Shown: positions 45,975 through 54,040 of the stretch, one piece after another
How positions within the stretch are numbered: position 1 is the stretch's first letter
Layout: each line of letters opens with the position of its first letter
The notes under the pieces: generated by a model
Told to the model about the DNA's origin: nothing
Seen by the model: the letters and a program-made list of their open reading frames with translations, nothing else
The model's database searches: none
Assembly (NCBI GenBank): GCA_014804755.1
Contig: JAAUZE010000010.1
Span: 32,966-96,965 of the forward strand
DNA length: 64,000 bases
From: Lachnospiraceae bacterium
GTDB lineage: Bacteria; Bacillota; Clostridia; Lachnospirales; Lachnospiraceae
Direction: 5' to 3'
Translations under genes and position numbers: made by a program

Positions 45975-47736
45975 AAAAACACTTCAATACTTTTTTCCGA
46001 TCGCATGGCGTTTTCAGAAAAGTTATTTTTTTATTGGAATAACGAAAGCAATCTTAGAGGCGGTCAATCCCTTTGTGAGTATTTTATTTCTACCGCTCAT
46101 CATTGACGAGCTTTTGGGTGAGCGTGATCTGACACGGATATTTTCTTATGTCGCGATCATTGCCGTTGCCGGCTCTCTGATTTCCATGTTTGCGTCGATA
46201 CTTGGCTGTCAGATGGAAAAGTGTGATGAAAAATTCCAAAACTATTTTACGGAAATGATGAGCCGTCGTGTGATGGAGCTTGATTTTCAGCTCACGGAGG
46301 ATAAGGAGGCACTTGACCAGATTGAGCTTGCCCGGACAGGAATGGATTGGTATTCGGGCGGTGTACATGGTATTTTCATGCAGGTGCTGAATATGTTTTC
46401 TGCGCTGCTGCGTGTTGTGGGCGTTATTGTATTGATCGCAATGCATGCGCCAGTCCTCTTTATTTTGGTGATCATTACGCTGCTGATCAATATGTATCTG
46501 AGTCATAAAGATAATCAACTTGAAATTCGGTTTCATAAAGAACTCTCCAAAGTAAACCGTGTATTCGGTTACAGCGGTTATGAGCTCATGGATATTCGTT
46601 ATGCCAAGGACATCCGGCTGTATGACGCACAGGATATGATGGTAACAAAATGGGAGAGATATACAGATGAATCCCTAAAGTATTGGAAAGCGGAGGGGGA
46701 CGGTTTTATTCCGACTCAGTGTGTCAGAGAAGTAACAACGGTGGTGAGGGATTTTTGTATGTATCTGTATCTCGGCATGCTTGTAATCAAAGGAAACATT
46801 ACGATCGGAATTTTTTCACAGATGATCTCGGCATGCAGGGAGCTTACAAATTCTGTCGTCAGCATCAGCAATTGTATGCAGGAGCTTACAAAACGCTGCA
46901 ATTATGCGTACGAATATGTAAAATTTATGCATTATCCCGCTGCAATTGAAAAGGGAAGCCGTCCGGTTACATCGGGGGAGCATGTGATCGAGTTCCGTGA
47001 TGTGTCGTTTGCCTATCCGAAGACGGAAGTGCGGGTCTTAGAGCATGTAAATCTAAAGCTGAAGGCAGGTGAGCATCTCTCCGTTGTCGGCTTAAACGGT
47101 GCCGGAAAAACAACATTTGTGAAGCTTCTTTGCAGGTTATATGATCCGACGGAGGGTGAGATTCTTTTAGATAACGTGAATATTAAAGAATATGATTATG
47201 AACAATATATGAATCTGTTTTCACCCGTATTTCAGGACTTTAAGCTGTTTGCATTCTCGATCAGGGAGAATATTTTGATGGGGGAAGAGGAAAAGGATCA
47301 TACAAACGAAGCCCTGCACGCTCTGTTTGAACAGGTCGGCTTCTCGGATAAGCTTGCCTCCTTAGAAAATGGCATGGATACCATGCTCTTTAAGTCCTTT
47401 GATAAAGAAGGAATTGAAGCGTCAGGTGGAGAACAGCAGAAGCTTGCGATCGCGCGGGCGCTTTACAAGCATGCGCCGGTCGTGATTCTTGACGAACCGA
47501 CGGCGGCGCTCGATCCGATCGCGGAGTATGAAATTTACCGCCAATTCCACTCGTTAGTCGGCGGAAAAACAGCAATCTATATTTCACACCGGCTTTCCTC
47601 CTGTCGATTCTGCGATCACATAGCCGTTTTTAGCGACGGGCATGTGGCAGAGTACGGTACACATGATACACTGGTAGGTAAGGAAAACGGAATTTACGCG
47701 GAAATGTTTGCCGCACAGGCGCAGTATTATCAATGA
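45967..47736 (+). CDS. ABC exporter half-transporter B (TMD-NBD)
   Basis: A 589-residue partner of the preceding gene: six TM helices (about 15-325), then an NBD with VGLNGAGKTTFVK, FSPVFQD, ASGGEQQK (Ala instead of Leu at the first signature position), VVILDEPTAALD and ISHR. The NBDs of the two halves share long identical runs, suggesting duplication. The start is GTG 45967, set by GGAAGGAGG about 8 bp upstream; the long in-frame extension upstream lies inside the first gene and is not protein-like. Confidence 0.9.
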   Translation: MNRKTLQYFFPIAWRFQKSYFFIGITKAILEAVNPFVSILFLPLIIDELLGERDLTRIFSYVAIIAVAGSLISMFASILGCQMEKCDEKFQNYFTEMMSRRVMELDFQLTEDKEALDQIELARTGMDWYSGGVHGIFMQVLNMFSALLRVVGVIVLIAMHAPVLFILVIITLLINMYLSHKDNQLEIRFHKELSKVNRVFGYSGYELMDIRYAKDIRLYDAQDMMVTKWERYTDESLKYWKAEGDGFIPTQCVREVTTVVRDFCMYLYLGMLVIKGNITIGIFSQMISACRELTNSVVSISNCMQELTKRCNYAYEYVKFMHYPAAIEKGSRPVTSGEHVIEFRDVSFAYPKTEVRVLEHVNLKLKAGEHLSVVGLNGAGKTTFVKLLCRLYDPTEGEILLDNVNIKEYDYEQYMNLFSPVFQDFKLFAFSIRENILMGEEEKDHTNEALHALFEQVGFSDKLASLENGMDTMLFKSFDKEGIEASGGEQQKLAIARALYKHAPVVILDEPTAALDPIAEYEIYRQFHSLVGGKTAIYISHRLSSCRFCDHIAVFSDGHVAEYGTHDTLVGKENGIYAEMFAAQAQYYQ

Positions 47737-47791
47737 TGGAAGAATAGTAAAGGAATAGCGGTAACGAAGCAGTAGGGAAATGGATGAGCAG

Positions 47792-47834
47792 CAGCGCATA
47801 AATGTTATCATCGGTAGATAGCGTTTATGCGCTG
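47792..47834. terminator. Hairpin between convergent ABC and TIGR03915-like genes
   Basis: CAGCGCATAAA (47792-47802) pairs perfectly with TTTATGCGCTG (47824-47834), loop 21 nt. It lacks a good T-run, so a terminator role is tentative. The right arm covers the stop of the leftward gene. Confidence 0.45.
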
Positions 47835-48595
47835 TTGAATTCGAGCATATAGTCCCGGTAGCGGATGGCGCATAAGGTGCGCTGGCAGCGATAATTCTCG
47901 CGTTCTTTGATGGCGATCGTGCGAAAGAAGGTTTTCCACATGCGCTCGTACTCCGCACTTTCACCGCTGTTCCAAATACGATCCATCACATCCTCATGTA
48001 ACGGCGCAAGAAACCATTGCCGTCTCCGTTCATGAAAAGCGCCCATGTGATGTACTTCGTCAAGGATGACAAAGTGCTCCTCAGGTAAGCGATCCGCAAA
48101 ATGCGGTGCAATGAGCGGGAGCGGCTGATTTTTAGGGCGTATTTTAGCAATCAGAATACCCTGCTCCGAATGGTGAAAACGAATAAACCCCCGAAACAAG
48201 TGCGCCTCATTTGACACATTGCGCTGAATGTCGAAAAGGCGGCAGACGGTTTCGTCCGCCTGCAGATCAACAACCCTGTGTCCGTAACGAAAGCCGAGCT
48301 TTAGGAAACGGTAGATCACGTCTATTTTATCAGGGTCTCTTGAAAGTGTGGCAAGGTAGACCATGTCGTATGCTTCTTTGCTGATCTTTTTTGCGATGGA
48401 GCGGGCAACCTTAACTGCTTTTTCTAAGTCGGTCTGCACATAGACATAATCCGTAAACAACTCAAAGCAGTATCCGTCTTCTACGGACAGCTTCAATTGT
48501 CCGTCCGGTATCCGTGCCGCCCATGCGTCATAGATTGCCGTAAAGATGCCGTCCGGTGTATCCTCGCAAAGATAGGTTGTAAATAATGTATCCAT
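47825..48595 (-). CDS. TIGR03915-like protein (partner of repair-type radical SAM)
   Basis: A 256-residue protein resembling the TIGR03915 family: N-terminal region with YLCEDTPDGIFTAIYDAW, and the C-terminal part (about 90-250) with FLKLGFRYGHRVVDLQ, FRGFIRFH and APHFADRLPEEHFVILDEVH. In other genomes TIGR03915 and TIGR03916 genes are neighbours and linked to uracil-DNA-glycosylase-like domains, and a DNA repair/modification role is predicted but not shown. Third gene of the SOS-box operon; a 54-bp gap separates it from the unknown gene. Confidence 0.85.
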   Translation of the reverse strand: MDTLFTTYLCEDTPDGIFTAIYDAWAARIPDGQLKLSVEDGYCFELFTDYVYVQTDLEKAVKVARSIAKKISKEAYDMVYLATLSRDPDKIDVIYRFLKLGFRYGHRVVDLQADETVCRLFDIQRNVSNEAHLFRGFIRFHHSEQGILIAKIRPKNQPLPLIAPHFADRLPEEHFVILDEVHHMGAFHERRRQWFLAPLHEDVMDRIWNSGESAEYERMWKTFFRTIAIKERENYRCQRTLCAIRYRDYMLEFNSA

Positions 48596-48649
48596 AAGAT
48601 AGTACCTCTTAGATCAATTGCGAATTGCGGATGTTATTTGCATATCGCA

Positions 48650-49468
48650 TTAAATATTGCAGTAGCACCGTTCATCCTTGTTATCGACATATATCTCATG
48701 TTTCGCGATATCTTCATAGCCCGGTAACGTGCCGATCGCATTTCTGATGATATATTTTCCCATTAAGTTATAAGTATCTCCTTCGGATATTTTTCCATTT
48801 GACAGTTTTCCCGTAATCCAGCCTCTTCTCAGTAGATCTAAAAGCCACTCTTTCTTTTGTGCGATGAGATCTCTGGTCTTTTCGTTATTAATATCAGTAT
48901 ATGCCATTAGTAAGTATGACAGAGGGATCCCTTCCTGTACGGCTGCCTGTCCGGTTCCGAAGGAAAGAAATCGATCGCTCAGGGGAGTGAGCAGTCGATC
49001 GATCCATTCTGCGTCATCGGGCTTCGTTACAGCAAGAAATCGCAACACACTGATTCCGGTTGCCAGACATTCCCCCTTTGTGCACGAATTCCCAAAACAG
49101 GTATGCTGCAATCGCTGCAAAGTGCCCTCTACCATTTCATGAACCTTTTCATGTCTGGGTGCAAACATGGCAAGCAGACGAAGAATCTCTAACTCATAAT
49201 GATTTGCATACAAAATATTCGTTTTCGGCAAATAACCCTGAATCAGTCGCAGCTTTTTATTTCCGTTATACGGCGGAATATAATAATCAGGATACATACG
49301 GTCTGTCTCAGGAAGAACCCTCATGCGTCTTTTATATTTCAGGATATCCTCTTTCGAACAGATCCCATTTAGAAAAACGGATACTGCTTCTTCCTTTTCG
49401 GTGTCTGTTATTTCCTCTGCAAAGATGGCTTTTCTGTTTAGTTCCATAAGAGTTTGATATTCATTCAT
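48650..49468 (-). CDS. Unrecognised helical protein between the radical SAM pair
   Basis: A 272-residue soluble protein. I do not recognise the family. It looks mostly alpha-helical in repeated pairs (ANHYELEILRLLAMF, VHEMVEGTLQRL, GISVLRFLAV, GIPLSYLLMAYTD), perhaps an alpha/alpha toroid or HEAT-like fold (inference). It has Cys clusters: TCFGNSCTKGEC in the middle and CYC two residues from the C-terminus, possible metal or redox sites. ATG 49468 has AGGAGGAG 7 bp upstream and overlaps the radical SAM stop by 4 bp. It is inserted between two genes that are normally adjacent, in the same SOS-box operon. Confidence 0.8.
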   Translation of the reverse strand: MNEYQTLMELNRKAIFAEEITDTEKEEAVSVFLNGICSKEDILKYKRRMRVLPETDRMYPDYYIPPYNGNKKLRLIQGYLPKTNILYANHYELEILRLLAMFAPRHEKVHEMVEGTLQRLQHTCFGNSCTKGECLATGISVLRFLAVTKPDDAEWIDRLLTPLSDRFLSFGTGQAAVQEGIPLSYLLMAYTDINNEKTRDLIAQKKEWLLDLLRRGWITGKLSNGKISEGDTYNLMGKYIIRNAIGTLPGYEDIAKHEIYVDNKDERCYCNI

Positions 49469-50994
49469 ATAGATACTCCTCCTGCCCACATACTTTTATC
49501 GTCAAACAGGGACAATTGACGGTAAGTCATGTCATAGGCGATTTCCCAGTTCTTTTTTCTGTCTAAGTCAATGAGATTCCGGGTAATATAGTCCTCATCG
49601 ATTTTTGTCGGATACATCATCTTTCCGTTGCAGGTAATAAAGTAGTGCGCGCGCTTTAAGACGACACCGATTCGTTTGAGTCCGTCAAAGTCAAGCTTCA
49701 TGCCTCTGCGGGCGCGGACAATGCGCTTTGCCGATTTGACGCCGACACCGGGAATGCGGAGCAGAAGCTGATAGGGCGCACGGTTGATCTCCACCGGAAA
49801 ATATTCAAGATGGCGCAGCGCCCATTCGCATTTGGGGTCGAGAAAGACATTAAAATTCGGGCGTTCGGGTGTTAAGAGCTCATTTGCCTGAAATCCGTAA
49901 AAGCGCAGAAGCCAGTCCGCCTGATAAAGACGATGCTCGCGTAAAAGCGGGGGTTTGGTACCCAATGCGGGAAGGGAGCTGTCGTCGTTTAACGCGATAT
50001 AGGCGGAGTAAAAAACCCGCTTTAAGTCAAAGCGCTGATATAATGCTTCCGCAACGGACAAGACCTGATAATCATCCTCCGGTGTCGCGCCGACGATCAT
50101 CTGCGTACTTTGTCCGGCAGGGACAAAGAGCTGCTGCTTTGTTCTGTCCGGCGTGATAAGCGAGGTACCTGACGGGATATTCTGTATCCTATCGTGCTGC
50201 CTGTCAGAATGGTCCGATAAAGAATGCAGCGGCGTACCGGCTTTCTGTGTCAGGGCGGCAGCAGGCGGCAGCGACGGATCAGGGATGGCAAATCCCCATT
50301 TTGTTGTTCCGATTTCTTTTTCTGTGATGCTTCTGTCTCCGCTCAAGCGGCTGATGCGGAGAGTCTCTCCCCGTTTGGACTGCGCAATGCCTTGTTGAAT
50401 CTGACGCATAGGCTTTAATATGGTCTCGCGTGTCTTATTCGGAGCAAGCTGGCGCAAGCCCTCTGCCGTCGGCAGCTCTAAATTGGTGCTCATACGGTCT
50501 GCAAGCATACCGACGGCCGCTACAATCTCCGGAGCCGCGCCGGGAATCGCTTTGACATGAATGTATCCGTTAAAATGATTCTTTTCCCGAAGGAGTCGAA
50601 GCGCAATATAAATCTCTTCCATGGTCTCGGTCGGATTATGACGGACACCGGAGCTTAAAAACAATCCTTCGATATAGTTGCGGCGGTAAAACTGCATGGT
50701 AAGCTCGCTTACTTCTTCGGGTGTAAAGGAAGTGCGCACCGTGTCGTTGGAGCGCCGGTTTAAGCAGTATTTGCAGTCGTAGACACACTCATTTGTATAG
50801 AGAATTTTAAGCAGGGAGATACAGCGCCCGTCTGCCGCAAAGGAATGACAGATACCGCATGCCGCCGTGTTTCCCATGCTGCCTTCTTTCCCTTTCCGAT
50901 CCACACCGCTTGAGGTGCAGGCAACGTCGTATTTTGCCGCATCCGAAAGAATCTCCAGTTTGCGTTCCAGCGGAAGATTTTCCATCACTACCAA
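49465..50994 (-). CDS. Radical SAM protein, TIGR03916-like (putative DNA repair/modification)
   Basis: A 509-residue radical SAM protein. CVYDCKYC (Cys70, Cys74, Cys77) is the Fe-S cluster motif; CGICHSFAADGRC lies before it. The C-terminal part has a helix-hairpin-helix (LLRIPGVGVKSAKRIV, about 411-426) typical of DNA binding. Compared with my memory of the family (about 415-430 residues), there is an extra segment of about 80 residues (about 205-287; Ser/Thr/Pro-rich) before FVPAGQSTQMIVGATPEDD. TTG 50994 is chosen since AGGAG lies 6 bp upstream; ATG 50985 is possible. First gene of the operon; a promoter with SOS boxes lies about 60-105 bp upstream. Confidence 0.88.
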   Translation of the reverse strand: MVVMENLPLERKLEILSDAAKYDVACTSSGVDRKGKEGSMGNTAACGICHSFAADGRCISLLKILYTNECVYDCKYCLNRRSNDTVRTSFTPEEVSELTMQFYRRNYIEGLFLSSGVRHNPTETMEEIYIALRLLREKNHFNGYIHVKAIPGAAPEIVAAVGMLADRMSTNLELPTAEGLRQLAPNKTRETILKPMRQIQQGIAQSKRGETLRISRLSGDRSITEKEIGTTKWGFAIPDPSLPPAAALTQKAGTPLHSLSDHSDRQHDRIQNIPSGTSLITPDRTKQQLFVPAGQSTQMIVGATPEDDYQVLSVAEALYQRFDLKRVFYSAYIALNDDSSLPALGTKPPLLREHRLYQADWLLRFYGFQANELLTPERPNFNVFLDPKCEWALRHLEYFPVEINRAPYQLLLRIPGVGVKSAKRIVRARRGMKLDFDGLKRIGVVLKRAHYFITCNGKMMYPTKIDEDYITRNLIDLDRKKNWEIAYDMTYRQLSLFDDKSMWAGGVSI

Positions 50995-51044
50995 AATCTG
51001 CTCCTATCTGCGCACCATCCCGCGCATATCCCAAAATTAAATAA

Positions 51045-51069
51045 GAACAAACGTTCCGAATATATGTTC
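51045..51069. promoter_or_regulatory. Two SOS (LexA) box-like sites
   Basis: GAACAAACGTTC (51045-51056) fits the Bacillota Cheo box GAAC-N4-GTTC exactly. GAATATATGTTC (51058-51069) matches all but one half-site base. They lie directly downstream of the -10 of the radical SAM promoter, where LexA would block initiation. Confidence 0.75.
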
Positions 51070-51070
51070 T

Positions 51071-51099
51071 ATTATAGAGGAAAGTATATACAATTTCAA
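51071..51099 (-). promoter_or_regulatory. Strong promoter of the radical SAM operon
   Basis: Minus-strand TTGAAA (51099-51094), exactly 17 bp, then TATAAT (51076-51071): a near-consensus vegetative promoter. The start point would fall at about 51064, within the SOS-box pair, giving a leader of about 70 nt before the gene. Confidence 0.8.
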
Positions 51100-51147
51100 G
51101 AAGAAAATAATCTTTATATTATCTTTACTTTTTCTTTAATCAATCTG

Positions 51148-51172
51148 TGATATAATAGCCGCAAAGGAAAAG
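51148..51172 (+). promoter_or_regulatory. Promoter/leader motif shared with 20324-20348
   Basis: TATAAT (51151-51156) followed by AGCCGCAAAGGAAAAG; identical over 25 bases to the segment upstream of the lipoprotein gene 31 kb away. It lies 41 bp before the M48 protease gene, is followed by a GC-rich stretch, and probably sets its transcript start. Confidence 0.55.
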
Positions 51173-51212
51173 CAAGCGGCGCGAAGCGGGCGGCGCGGAA
51201 ACGGAGTAAACC

Positions 51213-52442
51213 ATGAATTACAAATTAATCGCATTAGTGGTCATTGCACTGACATTTTTGTTCCAGACTTATATGGAATGGCTGGAGGTGAAATCGGCAG
51301 ATCGCCCGATTCCGGATAACGTTAAGGACATTTATGACGCGGAAGCTTACGGAAAATGGCTGCAATATCATAAGGAAAAAACAAGGCTCTCCCTGATCCG
51401 GCATCTGATTTCCTATTTGTTCACGTTTATTCTGATCGGGGGAAATGTGTACGCTCTGATCATAAACGGATTGTCTTTATCGGGAGATTATACTGCGGCG
51501 ATCGGCGTACTGGCAGCGGATATGCTTCTTTGTCTTTTGTATATCATCCCGTTTGAATATGTGGATTCCATGATCATAGAGCAAAAGTATGGCTTTAACC
51601 GGATGACAAAGAAAACCTTTGTGATCGATCAGATCAAAAGCGTCATCATTAACCTGATTCTGACCGGCGGGCTTTGCTGTCTGTTTATCCTAATCCATAA
51701 AGCGCTCGGCAACTGGCTGCTCGTTGTGTTCAGTGTGGTCTTGTTTTTGTTTATTTTATTGATTGCATTTTTGTATCCGATATTTTCCAAGATCTTTAAC
51801 AAATTTGAACCGTTACCGGAGGGTGAGCTGCGGGAGCGTTTGTGCAGACTGCTCGAGGAAAATGACTGTACGGTCAAGGAGATCAAGGTCATGGACGGCT
51901 CGAAGCGTTCGAGCAAGGCGAATGCGTATTTTAGCGGTTTCGGAAAAATGAAGACGATCGTTTTGTATGATACGCTGTTAGAGCAGATGTCGGCCGATGA
52001 GATCGTAGCGGTCTTTGCGCATGAGATGGGACATAATAAGCACAAGGATACGCTGAAAATGCAGTTGATGAACATAGTGAATATTGTCTTGATGGTGTTA
52101 GTCGCATGGGCGCTTGTTTCGGTTCCCGCAATTTATCCTGATTTTGGATTTGCAGGCTTAAATTACGGATTCGCTTTTCTGCTGTTAAGTTCGGTATGTC
52201 TTGCGTTCCTGTCGCCGTTTGTGGGATTATTCTCAAGCATGCTGTCCCGCCGTTTCGAGTATCAGGCGGATCGGTTTGCGGCAGAAAACGGATATGGACC
52301 GGCTCTGATTTCCGCATTAAAAGTATTGGCGCGCAATTCGTTTATCTGCCTGACCCCTCATCCGCTGCTGGTGAAGCTTACCTATAGTCATCCGACGGTC
52401 AGCCAGAGGATAACGGCGCTTTCGGAACATAAAAAAGAATAA
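51213..52442 (+). CDS. M48-family membrane zinc metalloprotease (Ste24/CAAX protease-like)
   Basis: A 409-residue integral membrane protease of the Ste24 type. HEMGHNKHKD (His270, Glu271, His274) and the third ligand Glu349 in RRFEYQADRFA form the zinc site; several TM helices surround it and SHPTVSQRITAL is near the C-terminus. GGAG precedes ATG 51213. Probably cleaves membrane or prenyl-like substrates; physiological targets unknown. Confidence 0.92.
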   Translation: MNYKLIALVVIALTFLFQTYMEWLEVKSADRPIPDNVKDIYDAEAYGKWLQYHKEKTRLSLIRHLISYLFTFILIGGNVYALIINGLSLSGDYTAAIGVLAADMLLCLLYIIPFEYVDSMIIEQKYGFNRMTKKTFVIDQIKSVIINLILTGGLCCLFILIHKALGNWLLVVFSVVLFLFILLIAFLYPIFSKIFNKFEPLPEGELRERLCRLLEENDCTVKEIKVMDGSKRSSKANAYFSGFGKMKTIVLYDTLLEQMSADEIVAVFAHEMGHNKHKDTLKMQLMNIVNIVLMVLVAWALVSVPAIYPDFGFAGLNYGFAFLLLSSVCLAFLSPFVGLFSSMLSRRFEYQADRFAAENGYGPALISALKVLARNSFICLTPHPLLVKLTYSHPTVSQRITALSEHKKE

Positions 52443-52483
52443 TTCTATCATGCAAAACAATCCAACCAGCCAATATTCGATAT

Positions 52484-52525
52484 AAAATAGCCTTGATCAC
52501 ACAAATGATCAAGGCTATTTTTGTC
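52484..52525 (+). terminator. Terminator after M48 protease gene
   Basis: AAAATAGCCTTGATC (52484-52498) and GATCAAGGCTATTTT (52507-52521) form a perfect 15-bp stem with an 8-nt loop and T-run. Confidence 0.92.
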
Positions 52526-52531
52526 TGTAAA

Positions 52532-52560
52532 CTTAAGGAAAACTTAAGGTTGTCTTTAAG
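52532..52560 (+). promoter_or_regulatory. Three repeats at 11-bp spacing (OmpR-type operator)
   Basis: CTTAAGG at 52532-52538 and 52543-52549, then CTTTAAG at 52554-52560: start-to-start distance is exactly 11 bp, one helical turn, the spacing typical of OmpR/PhoB-family tandem sites. They lie 50-75 bp upstream of an operon encoding such a regulator, suggesting autoregulation. Confidence 0.6.
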
Positions 52561-52608
52561 CGTATTTTAGCTTGATATTGCAGAATAGTGTCAAAGGGAG
52601 GGAATAAA

Positions 52609-53310
52609 ATGATAGAATGTGTTGAGCTGGTAAAATCGTACAAAAAGAAGCGAGTTGTCGACAACTTGAGCTTCAGCGTAAAAAAGGGTGAGGTATTCGC
52701 GTTTCTTGGCAGTAACGGCGCAGGTAAGACTACCACTATCAAAATGATATTGGGGTTATCCAAAATCGACAGCGGAACAGTTAAAATCAGGGATGGCATA
52801 AGCGTGGGGTACTCGCCGGAAACACCTTATTTTCCACCGTTTCTGACAGGAATGGAAACTCTGCTGTACTACGCCGGAATACAGAATATCCCTAAAGCAA
52901 ACAGGAGAGTCGAAGCGTTAAGGCTGCTCGAAACCGTCGGTTTGGAGGACAGTAAAACCAAAGTCAGCCGCTACTCAAAGGGTATGCTCCAGCGGCTTGC
53001 GCTCGCGCAGTCACTTCTAGGTGATCCCGAGCTGCTGATTCTCGACGAGCCTACTGCAGGGCTTGACGCATTGGGCAGACATGACATCATTCAGCTTGTC
53101 ACTAAGCTCAAGGCGCTTGGAAAAACGATTATCATAAATTCTCATATATTAAATGATATTGAACGCATATGTGACCGAGGCATAATTATTAAAAATGGCA
53201 GGAAAATGGGAGAGTGGAACCGCTCGGACGACAATCAGAGATCACTTGAGGATATGTTTATCGAATTTTTGGGAGGTGAGCGAAATGACGATAGCATTGA
53301 CCGCGTTTAA
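52609..53310 (+). CDS. ABC transporter ATP-binding protein
   Basis: A 233-residue ATPase. Walker A GSNGAGKTTT, signature RYSKGMLQRLALAQ (SKGM rather than SGGQ, as in CcmA-type ABC-2 ATPases), Walker B LLILDEPTAGLD, His in NSHILNDIE. GGGAGGGA lies before ATG 52609. It works with the following permease; the substrate could be an antibiotic or peptide (inference). The end overlaps the permease start by 26 bp. Confidence 0.93.
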   Translation: MIECVELVKSYKKKRVVDNLSFSVKKGEVFAFLGSNGAGKTTTIKMILGLSKIDSGTVKIRDGISVGYSPETPYFPPFLTGMETLLYYAGIQNIPKANRRVEALRLLETVGLEDSKTKVSRYSKGMLQRLALAQSLLGDPELLILDEPTAGLDALGRHDIIQLVTKLKALGKTIIINSHILNDIERICDRGIIIKNGRKMGEWNRSDDNQRSLEDMFIEFLGGERNDDSIDRV

Positions 53311-54040
53311 GGAAAAACTGCTCCGAAAGGAACTATACATCATTTCCGTGATCGCGATACTTATTTTAGTTATTTTTAGTTCCGGAACGGGAACGATCAC
53401 CGTTGGCGGCGAACCCATAACGGGATACAAAATGTTAGCGCCAATACTTTTGACGGTGGTCAACGCTTTCGCTTGCGTGTTTGCCGTGATAACCGGTCTT
53501 GGCACGATTCCCGCCGAATATGAGCGCAAAACCAGTCATCTCATTTGGATACGGAACGTTCCGCAGTATGATTATCATGGTGAGATGGCACTGGCTAATA
53601 TTATGTCGGGAATGTGCTGTGAGGGGATTTTGTTTTGTGCGATGACTGTATTTATTATAACCAACGGAAAGGGTGGCGAGGCTTGGCGGCTCATTCCCGC
53701 GTTCCTGATGGTCGGCGTGAACGTTGCTGCCGTGAGCATCATCGCGACCGCACTGAGCATTGTTTTTTCCAAAACGGTCGCCGGCACTGTGGCCGCGGTT
53801 TATGCTGTTGCGGGAATTTTCCATGAGTTGCTTTTAACGCTCAAGGACGTGATCGGCGGTATTGGCGGAGATATCGTAAGGTTCGTTTTGAAGCTTATTC
53901 CCGACCTCAACGACGTGCAGACGCAAGCCGGAAATATGCTTATCGGAAAAAGCGTCGATCTGCACACGATATTCGCAGTTCTGCTTGCGGCATACGCGTT
54001 TTCAATGCTGATTTTGTTTTATAAAAGGAAGGAAGCATGA
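53285..54040 (+). CDS. ABC-2-type permease
   Basis: A 251-residue membrane protein with six predicted TM helices (about 18-36, 50-75, 95-120, 135-160, 165-185, 228-247). GGGAGGTGAG precedes ATG 53285, which lies inside the 3' end of the ATPase gene. The 3' end overlaps the metallopeptidase start (ATGA). Confidence 0.88.
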   Translation: MTIALTAFKEKLLRKELYIISVIAILILVIFSSGTGTITVGGEPITGYKMLAPILLTVVNAFACVFAVITGLGTIPAEYERKTSHLIWIRNVPQYDYHGEMALANIMSGMCCEGILFCAMTVFIITNGKGGEAWRLIPAFLMVGVNVAAVSIIATALSIVFSKTVAGTVAAVYAVAGIFHELLLTLKDVIGGIGGDIVRFVLKLIPDLNDVQTQAGNMLIGKSVDLHTIFAVLLAAYAFSMLILFYKRKEA

